Part shown: positions 26,647 to 35,206 of the stretch, piece after piece
How the letters are laid out: each line of letters opens with the position of its first letter
How positions within the stretch are numbered: the first letter of the stretch is position 1
DNA from: Chitinispirillaceae bacterium
GTDB taxonomy: Bacteria > Fibrobacterota > Chitinivibrionia > Chitinivibrionales > Chitinispirillaceae
Reading direction: 5' to 3'
Assembly (NCBI GenBank): GCA_016932075.1
Contig: JAFGDP010000023.1
Coordinates: forward strand, 1-64,000
Length of the DNA: 64,000 nt
The notes under the pieces: generated by a model
The model's database searches: none
Seen by the model: only the letters and a program-made list of their open reading frames with translations
Told to the model about the DNA's origin: nothing
Program-made: the position numbers and the translations under genes

Positions 26647-27381
26647 TTACCCCGTTTCCTGTTTATCGGGGGATGGCCTGAGGGAAACGAGAAGCTCTTC
26701 GTAGGGAATGTTCACGTGCCGTTGGCGGTCAAAAGCAGGACGGTCTTTAAGATGACCAAGGAGCGAATGGAGGTGGAGACTTTCAACGGCCCATTCGATT
26801 GAGTCAACCAAGCCGGTCTCCAGCAGCCGCTCAGCCGGCGGGGAGGCGGCGGCCGGAACAAAAACGAGATACCTGATTATCCATGTCCGGTCGTCAACCA
26901 GAAAACCCTTGACCGACCCCCCCTTGCCGTCATCCTGGCAGAGCGTATAGCGGGAGACGATCCTGCTCGAACGCAGGTGGCGGTTCCACCGGTTGCTGAT
27001 CTCCAGTTCATTGCCATAGGCCGGAGGAACAAACGGCAATACCATGCCCAGACCGCCGGTGGTACTGAACGACTGCACCATCGTATACAGCGCTTCGGCG
27101 CGCTCCTTTTCCTGCATATAGACTGGCTTGTCAAGCCCGCTGCTCGGGCAATCCGCGATCTCCTGTTTTGTCAGCTGAACGTTCAGGCTCACCCCGTCGA
27201 ATTCCGCAAGCGCTAGCGGGGAAATCAGAACCCGTTTCGTTGTGAACCAGCTTCCGAGCTCGACCACCAGGTACCGGATATGCCAGGAACGGTCGTCGAA
27301 ATAGAGGTCAAAAAGCTTTCCCAGTTCCCCATCAACGGCACGAATGGATTTTTGATATAATTCGTCGCAGGTACGTATCAT
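26647..27381 (-). CDS. Double PRC-barrel domain protein
   Basis: Soluble protein with two PRC-barrel-like units. The first (about residues 1-75: AVDGELGKLFDLYFDDRSWHIRYLVVELGSW) and the second (about 130-185: GKGGSVKGFLVDDRTWIIRYLVFV) share the pattern G-x-V-x-D-F/L-x-x-DDR-T/S-W-x-I-RYLV. PRC barrels bind partners or membranes in photosynthetic centres, RNA processing and stress proteins; which applies here is unknown. The ATG at 27381 gives MIRTCDELYQKSIRA; an upstream extension is low-complexity and not family-like. It precedes the TreS-Mak gene on the same strand with 120 bp between. Confidence 0.82.
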   Translation of the reverse strand: MIRTCDELYQKSIRAVDGELGKLFDLYFDDRSWHIRYLVVELGSWFTTKRVLISPLALAEFDGVSLNVQLTKQEIADCPSSGLDKPVYMQEKERAEALYTMVQSFSTTGGLGMVLPFVPPAYGNELEISNRWNRHLRSSRIVSRYTLCQDDGKGGSVKGFLVDDRTWIIRYLVFVPAAASPPAERLLETGLVDSIEWAVESLHLHSLLGHLKDRPAFDRQRHVNIPYEELLVSLRPSPDKQETG

Positions 27382-27420
27382 GGTAATCACCACGCATGGT
27401 CTGGCGGGGCCAGCAGCCAG

Positions 27421-27433
27421 CACACACACACAC
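27421..27433. repeat. Short (CA)n microsatellite
   Basis: Six and a half CA units immediately upstream of the PRC-barrel ATG at 27381, about 40 bp away. The tract is short but unusual in a bacterial chromosome, and its length could alter the spacing of upstream signals. Confidence 0.7.
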
Positions 27434-27494
27434 CCTTCTGGAAAGCCCCAGAAAAGAGCATCCGGGCTGCACCGTGCAATTCAGTTACGCTCTT

Positions 27495-28031
27495 TTAAAA
27501 AACGGTGGCAACGAATTCGCACCGTCGGTTCTGTTCATGGCACATTTCGTCCGTGCACCCCATGGCAGCCAGCCGTTCCTTTCCATACGAGGTGGTCGAC
27601 AACCGGCTGTCCGAGACCCCATAGGCAACGAGCCACTGCTTTGCCGCTTGCGCGCGCTTTTCACCGAGCCCCATGTTATAGTCAGCCGATCCCCGCTCAT
27701 CGCAGTGTCCCTCGATCGTTATCACAATACTCTGGCGTTCAAGCAGCAGCCTGCCGATGATCGTCAGCCGGTCAATCGCATCCGGCCGCAGATCCGCCCT
27801 GTCAAAATCGAAATAGATGTTTTTCAGCGCCTCTCGAATAAGGCCGGCAATGATGGCACTCGAATCGACGGGCGGTTCAACAACCGGTTCGGGAATGGGC
27901 TCGGGTTCAGGCTGTTCAACCGGTACGGTCGCCACCTGGGTCGTCTTCTTCTGGCACCCCCCGAAGGCACCGAATAATCCAATAAAAACGGCCAGCGTCA
28001 CCGTGCAAGCGCAAAATGGTTTTTTCATCAT
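27495..28031 (-). CDS. pal: Peptidoglycan-associated lipoprotein (Pal/OmpA-like)
   Basis: Outer-membrane lipoprotein that ties the outer membrane to peptidoglycan, normally part of Tol-Pal. Signal peptide with lipobox FGGC (Cys at about residue 26), a Pro/Glu-rich linker (about 35-57), then an OmpA-C domain: IYFDFDRADLRPDA, GHCDERGSADYNMGLGEKRAQA and SYGKERL, with the peptidoglycan-binding Asp and Arg in place. The C-terminus, QNRRCEFV, is typical. The start has an excellent GGAGGAG site. It is the third gene of a group downstream of a sigma-54 promoter. The window's TolQ/TolR-like genes are 24 kb away, so partnership with them is only a possibility. Confidence 0.94.
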   Translation of the reverse strand: MMKKPFCACTVTLAVFIGLFGAFGGCQKKTTQVATVPVEQPEPEPIPEPVVEPPVDSSAIIAGLIREALKNIYFDFDRADLRPDAIDRLTIIGRLLLERQSIVITIEGHCDERGSADYNMGLGEKRAQAAKQWLVAYGVSDSRLSTTSYGKERLAAMGCTDEMCHEQNRRCEFVATVF

Positions 28032-28056
28032 GGGAACTCCTCCGTGTTAAAAATGG

Positions 28057-28494
28057 TCACTCTGGTACGGATGGCCGCGGGGCGGCCGTCCGGTTAAAGG
28101 CGGCGGCCGCCTTACGCAGCTTTCTATCATGCATCAAATAAAGCGGAAGCGAAGCAAGCACCACGCCGGCGCCTGCGGCACCGATCTGCCAGTGATGGCG
28201 CACATTTGACAGGCCGGCATACAGTGCCTGAACCAGAGAAATGCCGACAAGCGACAGCCCTGCAGTCATCGTTATCCGGGAAGCCAGGTACATCGGCCTG
28301 CTCTTCTTCAATGCTGCAGACGCTTCGGGCGACCAGACCAGAAGGAATCGAAAATCTTCGTATGATTGGAGCCTCTCTCCATTGTATTCAAACGAGGTTT
28401 TCCACCATCCCGGCAGAATCGTAATGGTATCGCTCGCCGATCCACAAGCGAACATCCAGGCGAATATACCAAGTACCACGGCCTTTTGTGTCAT
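28057..28494 (-). CDS. Small membrane protein of unknown function
   Basis: 145-aa protein with a cleavable-looking N-terminus (VVLGIFAWMFACGSA, with a Cys at about residue 17 that could be a lipid site), a charged middle (SFEYNGERLQSYEDFRFLL) and two hydrophobic segments (about 80-97 and 107-124). No family recognised. It lies between the 121-aa exported protein and pal, all on the same strand, 25 bp before pal, so it is probably part of the same envelope-related transcript. Confidence 0.65.
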   Translation of the reverse strand: MTQKAVVLGIFAWMFACGSASDTITILPGWWKTSFEYNGERLQSYEDFRFLLVWSPEASAALKKSRPMYLASRITMTAGLSLVGISLVQALYAGLSNVRHHWQIGAAGAGVVLASLPLYLMHDRKLRKAAAAFNRTAAPRPSVPE

Positions 28495-28726
28495 TGCGTC
28501 TTCCCCGTGTCTCGCTGCCCGCCTCCCACCGTTCCGGAAACCTCCCCCGGCCGCTCCGTTTCACGGTACAAGAGGGTGGTTGCCGTTTCGTGGGCAGCAG
28601 CATGTTCAGGACAGACCGGAATAGTGAGGTCCGGTACGCACCTTCAGCCACCCGCTCTTTCTGACTGCCGAAAAACGCCGGATCGTCCAGCCGTATCCGG
28701 GCCCCGCGATCCTGTCTTTCCGGCAA
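28495..28726. other. Intergenic spacer, no gene seen
   Basis: 232 bp between two co-directional small genes. A 5-bp stem around ACCGG/CCGGT near 28617-28638 is the only structure I notice; the open frames here have no protein character. Confidence 0.4.
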
Positions 28727-29092
28727 TTATTTTTTAGGTGGCGCCTTTTTCTTTTCCGCCGCGGGCTTTCCTTGCTTAACGTTCTTCGCCTCCTCACCCG
28801 TTTTTATTTCAATCTCTTTCTGCAGGTTGAGCTTGGCATCATACTTTAACAGACGGTCGCCAACCAGGACAAACACCCCGCCGTCACTTGACGGTGCAAT
28901 CATTTTCTTCACATCCAAACACCCCTCCCCCTGATCGCCCGGCACGGCTTTTTCATCCATCTTTTCCACGGGAGCCGCCTTGGCTTTTACCGGGGCTGCC
29001 GCAACCTGGGCGACAGGCTTTTCCGCCGCGAACAGGCTTGCGGTAAACACTAACGCACACGCACACGCTGCTATTGTATTATATGCTTTCAT
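28727..29092 (-). CDS. Small exported protein, Ala/Lys/Pro-rich
   Basis: 121-aa exported protein: signal peptide of about 22 residues ending SLFAA-EK, an Ala/Pro/Lys-rich linker, a short beta-rich core (SDGGVFVLVGDRLLKYDAKLN) that resembles one strand pair of a propeller-like repeat, and a highly basic tail (AAEKKKAPPKK). No family recognised. The ribosome site AAGGAG is strong. It is the first gene after the predicted sigma-54 promoter at 29294-29309 and so heads the 121-aa, 145-aa, pal series. Confidence 0.65.
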   Translation of the reverse strand: MKAYNTIAACACALVFTASLFAAEKPVAQVAAAPVKAKAAPVEKMDEKAVPGDQGEGCLDVKKMIAPSSDGGVFVLVGDRLLKYDAKLNLQKEIEIKTGEEAKNVKQGKPAAEKKKAPPKK

Positions 29093-29483
29093 TGGGTCTC
29101 CTTTTTGACAAGGTTTTCGGCTTCTCTGACGGCCCCCCTTCTCGAACCACTTCTGTTCTTTGTTGCTCTGTCAACACCTCCTTTCCACTCTTTTCCGGGG
29201 ATGGCGATGAAGGCACTCCCGCGCCCCGCACTGCCTCCCGGTGGTACTCGATAATGAATTTAACGACAACCTCTACAACGCATGGTTATACTACGCAAGC
29301 GTTATGCCATATTTCCACTTGCGAATTTGACTGGTACCCTATCGTGGAATCAAAGGAATTGTCAACAGAAGGGGAGTTGGAGCCGAACGGAACCGGCAAC
29401 AGACCGGGACAAAAGTCCCTTGCTGCGACATTTGTCTATAGCACACCACCACCGCTTATCCGCTTAAAAGGGCCTTCCCAGAA
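29093..29483. other. Intergenic region carrying a sigma-54 promoter and a long leader
   Basis: 391 bp between the NtrC-type regulator gene (3' end at 29484) and the 121-aa exported protein. The predicted sigma-54 promoter lies at 29294-29309, leaving about 190 nt of leader. About 170 bp upstream of it remain for activator-binding sites, but I do not see a clear repeated operator. Confidence 0.55.
29294..29309 (-). promoter_or_regulatory. Sigma-54 (-24/-12) promoter
   Basis: On the reverse strand the sequence reads TGGCATAACGCTTGCG. It matches the sigma-54 consensus TGGCA at -24 and TTGC at -12 with the exact required spacing between the GG and GC doublets. It faces the small exported proteins and pal, and it lies right behind an NtrC-type activator gene with a GAFTGA loop. 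Confidence 0.7.
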
Positions 29484-30905
29484 TCATTCCTCCCCGGCCT
29501 CATTTCTGGAACGGACAAGCCGTTTGTTAAGCGCGGAACGAGTTAATCCGAGAAAACGTGCGGCCATGGTCTGATTGTCGTTGGAGCGCCTGAGCGCTTC
29601 ATCGATGAGCATCAGCTCCGCTTCCTTGAGGGTGGGAAGCGTGGCCCAGCGCGAGAGATTCTCTTTAGAAAAGTCGGCCGTCTGGACCGGCTCAACGAGG
29701 GTCGTCCTGCCGGTTTTCAACCGATCGATAAAACATGATTCGTCAAGAATGGCGGCGGAACAGACGCTTACCGCGTCGATCACCATATTGCGCAGTTCGC
29801 GCACATTCCCGGGAAAGGGGTACTGCGCAAACCGCGCATAGAGCGAATCCGGAACCTCGGGCGCAGGCTTTTTCAGCTGCTGCGCCGCCTCCTCTACAAA
29901 CGTATCGACGAGGAGCGGTAGATCATCCCTCCGTTCGCGCAGTGGCGGCAGTTTTATTATATGCGCTTCGAGCCGGTAATAGAGGTCGGTCCTAAAGTGG
30001 CCCTCTTTCTGCCGCGCAGCGAGGTCCCGGTTGGTCGCCACGACAAATCGGGCGTCCGTTGATCGTTGCGTATCAGATCCGATCGGATAGTAGGTGCGGT
30101 CTTCGAAAAGGCGCAGCAGCTTCATCTGCGACTCCACGGCAAGGTCACCGATTTCATCCAGGAAAAGGGTCCCGCCCGCCGCTTTTGCGGCCAGGCCTTC
30201 CCGCCGGATCTCGGCGCCGGTAAAGGCCCCGCGTTCATGGCCGAAAAGCGCATCGCAGAACAGGGTGTCATTGAGGCCTGATGCATTTACGGAGACAAAA
30301 TCCCCCTTCCTTCCGCTCGCCCGGTGTATTGCCTCTGCCACGAGGGCCTTTCCGGTCCCCGTCTCCCCTTGTACGAGTACGGGCATCCAGGTCTGGGCGA
30401 TCGCCTCAATATACTGGAATATGGCGATCATGGTGCGGTCGCGCGTCACAATCGGTTCAAAAACCTCGGGACGTTCCAGCTGGTTGTGAAGGAGATGGTC
30501 GCGAAGACGGAGGTTTTCCGTCTGAAGCTCGACGATATCAATCGCCCGTCTGACGGAAGTAACGAGGCGATCCTTTTCAACCGGTTTGATGAGATAATCA
30601 AAGGCACCCTGACGCATGCAATTAACCGCGGTTTCAACGTCGGTCACCGCGGTCATCATGATCACCTGCGTTCGCGGAGAGGCTTTGCGTATTCGGGGTA
30701 AAAGATCGGCCCCGGAACAATTGGGCATCAGGATATCGAGCATGACCGCCCCGAAATGGCGGTTTGTCACCAGGTCGACCACCTCCCTGCTGTCCGAGCA
30801 CGCGGTGACATCGAACCCCGCGACCCGCAACGTAATCGCAACGCTCTGCAGGAACTGTATCTCGTCGTCAACGATAAGTACCGGATACGATGATGCCCGG
30901 GCCAT
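29484..30905 (-). CDS. NtrC-family sigma-54-dependent response regulator
   Basis: Activates sigma-54 promoters after phosphorylation. Receiver domain residues 1-120 with acidic pair Asp13-Asp14, phospho-acceptor Asp57 (VMLDILMP), Thr85 and Lys107. AAA+ domain from about 150: Walker A GETGTGK (180-186), sigma-54-contacting GAFTGA (226-231), Walker B GGTLFLDEIGDL and the arginine-finger region. A Fis-type helix-turn-helix at the C-terminus (EALRRSNDNQTMAARFLGLTR). The AGAAGGAGGAG ribosome site is very strong. It starts 24 bp after the sensor kinase gene ends, forming a two-component operon; the kinase is the obvious partner. Confidence 0.95.
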   Translation of the reverse strand: MARASSYPVLIVDDEIQFLQSVAITLRVAGFDVTACSDSREVVDLVTNRHFGAVMLDILMPNCSGADLLPRIRKASPRTQVIMMTAVTDVETAVNCMRQGAFDYLIKPVEKDRLVTSVRRAIDIVELQTENLRLRDHLLHNQLERPEVFEPIVTRDRTMIAIFQYIEAIAQTWMPVLVQGETGTGKALVAEAIHRASGRKGDFVSVNASGLNDTLFCDALFGHERGAFTGAEIRREGLAAKAAGGTLFLDEIGDLAVESQMKLLRLFEDRTYYPIGSDTQRSTDARFVVATNRDLAARQKEGHFRTDLYYRLEAHIIKLPPLRERRDDLPLLVDTFVEEAAQQLKKPAPEVPDSLYARFAQYPFPGNVRELRNMVIDAVSVCSAAILDESCFIDRLKTGRTTLVEPVQTADFSKENLSRWATLPTLKEAELMLIDEALRRSNDNQTMAARFLGLTRSALNKRLVRSRNEAGEE

Positions 30906-30929
30906 ACGCGGCTCCTCCTTCTATCCGTG

Positions 30930-32531
30930 TCAGGCGACCGGCAGCATGATCGTCGCGGTCGTACCCCTGCCGACCGTCGAATCGATCTTCAGTTCGCCGC
31001 CATGATCCTTTATGATCGAGTAGGCGATTGCCAGTCCGAGCCCGGTGCCGCCGGATTCCCGATTTGTGGTAAAGAAGGGATCAAAAATGTTTTTCATGTT
31101 TTCAGGAGTAATACCGGCGCCCCGGTCGTTAATCGCGATGGCTACCTTGTGTGACTCCGGCTGATGGGTGACCGTTATGACAATCGGCTTCTCCGCGTCA
31201 TCGGTTGCCTGACAGGCGTTGGCGATCAGATTGATGACCACTTGTTCCAACCGCTGAAAGTTTCCGCGCACAAAAGGAATCGCGCCACGGATATCGACGG
31301 TAAAATGGTTGGTCGCTTTCTTTATCAGATTGCTGGCGATCAGCTGGGCCGCTTCGATCGTCTTTGCCACGTCGATCGTTTCCCCGAAATCACCGGTGTC
31401 CTGACGGGCGAAATCCTTCAGGGAATCGACAATGTGCTTGATCCGGCGCGCCCCGTCGGTGATGCCCTGCATGAGAAAACCGACATCCGGTTTCATTTCG
31501 GCGTACGGAATACCGGCAAGCGAGTAATCCGGATGGTCCCGGACATAGCGATCAAGCACCGGTTCTACTTCTTTCCATATCTGGGAAAAATTCTGGCTGT
31601 TGAGAATAATAAAATTGTTGGGATTATTTATTTCGTGTGCGATACCGGCGGCAAGAATGCCCAGGGTAGCCATTTTATCGGTCTGGATCAGCTTTCGCTG
31701 CTCAAACGCCGCGAATTTTTCAATTTTCCTGCGCTCCGAGATATCGCTGCCCACGCAAAGGTACTCCCTTACCGTATTGTGCCGGTCGGCGATCGGGCGG
31801 ATGGTCCATCCGACCCAGAGATAGCGGCCACTTTGTGCGCGATGCTCGAGCTCCACATACGTTTTTGACTTCATCTGTTCGGCCATGCTTTTTTCCGGCG
31901 AATGATCTTCCGGCGGTCTTCCAAACGTCTCGCTGAGCGACCGGCCGATCACCCGCTCGGGCGCATACTCGAAAAGACGCTGCGCATACTCGTTAAAAAA
32001 AAGAACAATGCCTTCATTATCAACTCTGACGATGGCGCTGTTGGCGCTTTCAATAAGTTCCCGGTATTTTTCCGCCGTCGTCTGAGCTTCGGCAATCGTC
32101 CGCTCAATATGGTGAAGCAGGGTATTGATGCTTCCGGTCAGGCGGCCGATTTCGTCATGGCTTGAAATGTCGATCCGTTCGGAGTAGCTTTTCCTGCCGC
32201 CGGCAACCTGTTCTGAAAAGGCAACGAGTCGGTTAATGGGACCGGTGATGATTTTCGAGAAAAAGAAAATCGCCAGCGAACAGAGGAACAGGAGAATAAG
32301 CGAGAACCCTACCCGTTCCCGTATAATCTCCTTGGTATCGCCGCGTATCTGGCTGATCCGCATCGCAAGGACATCGTCAACATCCCCCCCCTGCTCGCGC
32401 AAGAGCTGGAGCGTTTGAATATCATTCTCTTTTTTCTCATTCAGTTGATGGATCGATATCGATAGCACGGCAATAAAAACCAGCAGAACGAAAAGCGCGG
32501 TGAACAGAGGCAGTTTTATCCGAAGGCTCAT
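30930..32531 (-). CDS. Membrane sensor histidine kinase (HAMP-PAS-HisKA-HATPase)
   Basis: Sensor partner of the downstream NtrC-type regulator. Two membrane spans (about residues 5-27 and 71-93) enclose a small periplasmic loop of about 45 residues, too small for a large ligand domain. A HAMP segment (SKIITGPINRLVAFSE) and a PAS domain (about 155-265) follow. The catalytic core has the H-box GIAHEINNPNNFI, N-box NLIANACQA, G1 NDRGAGI, F-box FDPFFTTN and G2 GGTGLGLAIAYSI. The ATG at 32531 is preferred; the frame runs to a TTG at 32555. Divergent from the PLP enzyme gene. Confidence 0.93.
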   Translation of the reverse strand: MSLRIKLPLFTALFVLLVFIAVLSISIHQLNEKKENDIQTLQLLREQGGDVDDVLAMRISQIRGDTKEIIRERVGFSLILLFLCSLAIFFFSKIITGPINRLVAFSEQVAGGRKSYSERIDISSHDEIGRLTGSINTLLHHIERTIAEAQTTAEKYRELIESANSAIVRVDNEGIVLFFNEYAQRLFEYAPERVIGRSLSETFGRPPEDHSPEKSMAEQMKSKTYVELEHRAQSGRYLWVGWTIRPIADRHNTVREYLCVGSDISERRKIEKFAAFEQRKLIQTDKMATLGILAAGIAHEINNPNNFIILNSQNFSQIWKEVEPVLDRYVRDHPDYSLAGIPYAEMKPDVGFLMQGITDGARRIKHIVDSLKDFARQDTGDFGETIDVAKTIEAAQLIASNLIKKATNHFTVDIRGAIPFVRGNFQRLEQVVINLIANACQATDDAEKPIVITVTHQPESHKVAIAINDRGAGITPENMKNIFDPFFTTNRESGGTGLGLAIAYSIIKDHGGELKIDSTVGRGTTATIMLPVA

Positions 32532-32701
32532 AGAGTGAAAATGTATTGAGGGCAATCAATGAACGCAAACGAAATCTGTCGCCGCACGCACCTGCGCCAC
32601 TCGACCGTGACCTCCCGCATGCCTTTCCGCGGTTATTAATTGCTGTTCGTTCTGGCGGTTTGATAGTCCGTGACACGGTAAAAACGTATTTTCAAGGCAT
32701 A

Positions 32702-33841
32702 ATGACTATGGCATGCTGTCCTGATCCTCCCCTGTTTCGGCACTGCCCGCGGCTTAAGGGTCCCATTGCTTGTCACTCCCTGGGCGTATGGCCGACTCCT
32801 GTCGAGCCGCTTGCCGGTCTCGGTAGCCGGCTCGGGAGGACAGACCTTTTTATCAAACGTGACGATTTGAGCGGCCGGCCCTATGGCGGGAATAAACTAC
32901 GCAAACTGGAATTTTTGCTCGCAGATGCGCAACGACTCGGCGCGCGAAGGATCATTACATGCGGAGCTGCCGGCTCAAACCATGCGCTTGCGACAGCACT
33001 GTATGCACGCCATGTCGGCCTTGCGGCAACACTTATTCTTTTCGACCAGCCGGCCTCCGAGGCGGTACAATGCAATCTTCTCATGGATGCATCCACCGGC
33101 GCTGAGATGCTATTCGAAGAGCGCTACGAGAACTATCCGGAGAGGATTCGGGAGATTGTCTCCCGGTATACCGCTGAAGAGGGCGTTGCTCCCTACGTGA
33201 TCGACGCTGGCGGATCATCACCGCTCGGGGTGCTTGGATATGTAAACGCGGTCTTTGAGCTGCGTGACCAGATACGTGAAAACAAGCTGCCGGAGCCCCA
33301 CGCGATCTATGCCGCTTTCGGCACCATGGGAACGGTCGCCGGGCTGATCCTTGGACTCAAGGCGGCCGGGCTCTCGAGTCGCGTCATTGCCGCTCGTGTG
33401 GTCCCTGCTTCGCTCGCAAGCCGTGAAAAACTCATTGGTCTCTGTGAAAAAACCATTCGTATGCTTGGAGCTCTCGATCCCTCGCTTCGCGACCTGAAGG
33501 TACGGGAAAGCGACGTGCGCATCGTTTCTGACCATTTCGAACCGGGGTATGGTCTGGCATCGCCTTCGGTTCATGAGACGATTCGCTGCGCACACCAGCA
33601 TGACGGCCTTGCGCTCGATACCACGTATTCAGGCAAGGCCTTTGCCGCCTTTCTTTCCGACGCTCGGCAGAGACATCAGAGCGGTCCGTTGCTGTTTATT
33701 AACACGAAAAATTCCCGGCCGTTGCCTGATACCGTCGTCACCGCAGAGTACCGAGCCCTCCCGGCTGCCTTTCACCGTTTTTTTACCGATCAGCCTTCCC
33801 CCGCATCTGCTGCGCCCATGGAAAACCATGCCGCACGATAA
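32702..33841 (+). CDS. PLP-dependent D-cysteine desulfhydrase / ACC deaminase family protein
   Basis: Fold-type II PLP enzyme related to 1-aminocyclopropane-1-carboxylate deaminase and D-cysteine desulfhydrase, which release ammonia from small amino acids. Start at ATG 32702 (379 aa). WPTPVEPLAGL, IKRDDLSGRPYGGNKLRKLEFLLADA (PLP Lys in the GGNKLRK motif), TCGAAGSNHALATAL and GGSSPLGVLGYVNA are the family signatures. The last about 30 residues are unrelated to the family. Substrate choice between ACC and D-cysteine cannot be settled by eye, but the class is more often D-cysteine desulfhydrase-like. It overlaps the GGDEF gene by 14 bp. Confidence 0.88.
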   Translation: MTMACCPDPPLFRHCPRLKGPIACHSLGVWPTPVEPLAGLGSRLGRTDLFIKRDDLSGRPYGGNKLRKLEFLLADAQRLGARRIITCGAAGSNHALATALYARHVGLAATLILFDQPASEAVQCNLLMDASTGAEMLFEERYENYPERIREIVSRYTAEEGVAPYVIDAGGSSPLGVLGYVNAVFELRDQIRENKLPEPHAIYAAFGTMGTVAGLILGLKAAGLSSRVIAARVVPASLASREKLIGLCEKTIRMLGALDPSLRDLKVRESDVRIVSDHFEPGYGLASPSVHETIRCAHQHDGLALDTTYSGKAFAAFLSDARQRHQSGPLLFINTKNSRPLPDTVVTAEYRALPAAFHRFFTDQPSPASAAPMENHAAR

Positions 33842-35093
33842 AAAAAAATGGGGAATCGGTTTTTTTTGTGCTGCAGCCCTGCTGCTTGGCGGCCCATACT
33901 GCTTTTATCAGGCTTTCCCGCCGTTGCAGCATTCAATACTTTACCAAAAGGTCATCCCTGTAATCGGACTCGCCGCTTCGGCTTTCATTCTTTTCTTCGG
34001 CCACAGCACCTATCCCCGGCTCCATAGCGTGCGGGTCTACTTTGTTGGGTATGGAATCGGACTCCTTGGTATTGCTTACTATTGCCTTTGCGTGCCGTTT
34101 TTTCCCCTGCCGCCGGAAGTTCCAAAACCAGCACACGGATATGATGAGCTTTGCATATTAATTTGTCTGGGAAACCTTGTTGGTGCCACCCTGATTCCCG
34201 TGTCGACCAAATACCGTATTACGCGAAGTAGTACGCTCCTCATCGCGGGAATCGAAGCGATTCTCCTTGTCGTTATGCGGTTCGGCGCCAGCGTATCTCT
34301 CTGGATTCGACCCTTTGCCTTTGAAAGCGTCCAGGAGCCCTTTTTCTGGGCTGCACCACTGCTTCTGCTCTCGGCCCTGGCACTGAGTCTCTGGAAGACC
34401 AACAACGAATTTTTTCTCGGCGGGATTATCTCTGGAGGTGCCCTTCTCTTTTGTGCTGCATGGATAAGCCGTATTGCGGGTGGAATGCATGCGGATCATT
34501 ATCAGCTCCTTCTGTTGACCGCCAACATGCTGCTTTTGTCAATTGCCATGGTCATGCACGGTTTTTTCCGGATGGAACACCGAATTTCGTACGATCCCCT
34601 CCTGCAGATCTACAACCGGGACTATTGCAGCAGGATCATCACGGAACAGGCAAACCTCAATGTCGCTCCGCCGCTCGGCGTGGCAATGGTCGATATCGAC
34701 CACTTCAAGCAGGTTAATGATACCTATGGCCATCAGGCCGGCGATGCGGTGCTTCATGGTGTTGCGCAGGCAGTTCGCCGTACCGCAGGCCCGGACAGTA
34801 TCGTTTGCCGTTACGGCGGTGAAGAGTTGGCCGCTTTCTTCCCGCAACGCACTGTCCGGGAGGTAGCTGACATTGGGGAGCGGATGCGGAAAGAAATCGA
34901 GTCCATTAAAACGCGATTCGGCAGAAAAACGATCCGCGTGACCGCCTCAATCGGCGTTTCGCATCGTGATGCGTATACCCAGTCGATCGTCGAGGTGATC
35001 CATGCTGCGGACAAGGCGCTCTATGCAGCGAAAAAGGGGGGCCGCAACCAGGTAAAAACGCAGAAAACCCCGCTGCCCGGAGCGAAGAAATAA
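33828..35093 (+). CDS. Membrane GGDEF-domain protein (putative diguanylate cyclase)
   Basis: Would make cyclic di-GMP. Residues 1-255 hold about eight hydrophobic segments (7TM-like sensor) with no recognised ligand domain. A GGDEF domain follows (about 260-415): DPLLQIYNRDYC, MVDIDHFKQVNDTYGHQAGDAVL and the active loop RYGGEEL, with an acceptable GG(D/E)E core. The RxxD inhibition site is absent, since the residues before the loop read RTAGPDSIVCRY, so feedback control should be weak. The ATG at 33828 lies inside the end of the PLP enzyme gene; upstream parts of the ORF are not protein-like. Confidence 0.92.
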   Translation: MPHDKKKWGIGFFCAAALLLGGPYCFYQAFPPLQHSILYQKVIPVIGLAASAFILFFGHSTYPRLHSVRVYFVGYGIGLLGIAYYCLCVPFFPLPPEVPKPAHGYDELCILICLGNLVGATLIPVSTKYRITRSSTLLIAGIEAILLVVMRFGASVSLWIRPFAFESVQEPFFWAAPLLLLSALALSLWKTNNEFFLGGIISGGALLFCAAWISRIAGGMHADHYQLLLLTANMLLLSIAMVMHGFFRMEHRISYDPLLQIYNRDYCSRIITEQANLNVAPPLGVAMVDIDHFKQVNDTYGHQAGDAVLHGVAQAVRRTAGPDSIVCRYGGEELAAFFPQRTVREVADIGERMRKEIESIKTRFGRKTIRVTASIGVSHRDAYTQSIVEVIHAADKALYAAKKGGRNQVKTQKTPLPGAKK

Positions 35094-35095
35094 TC

Positions 35096-35124
35096 GGTAC
35101 AGTACCTGGTCGATGCGGTATAAT
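35096..35124 (+). promoter_or_regulatory. Predicted promoter with a small dyad, upstream of the GT2 gene
   Basis: Perfect -10 TATAAT at 35119-35124, preceded 17 bp upstream by a poor -35 (GGTACA). That -35 is half of the perfect dyad GGTAC-A-GTACC (35096-35106), a plausible regulator site overlapping the -35 region. Confidence 0.45.
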
Positions 35125-35206
35125 TTATTTTCTCGTCACCGCGTTGAGCTGCAGATAGGGATAGCCTTTCAGGCCGCCAGCGACGTCGCCGTACGGAGGA
35201 ACCTGC

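Noticed and set aside
28388..28726. Reverse ORF of 112 codons upstream of the 145-aa gene
   Set aside because: It overlaps the 145-aa gene in another frame and has no signal, motif or ribosome site.
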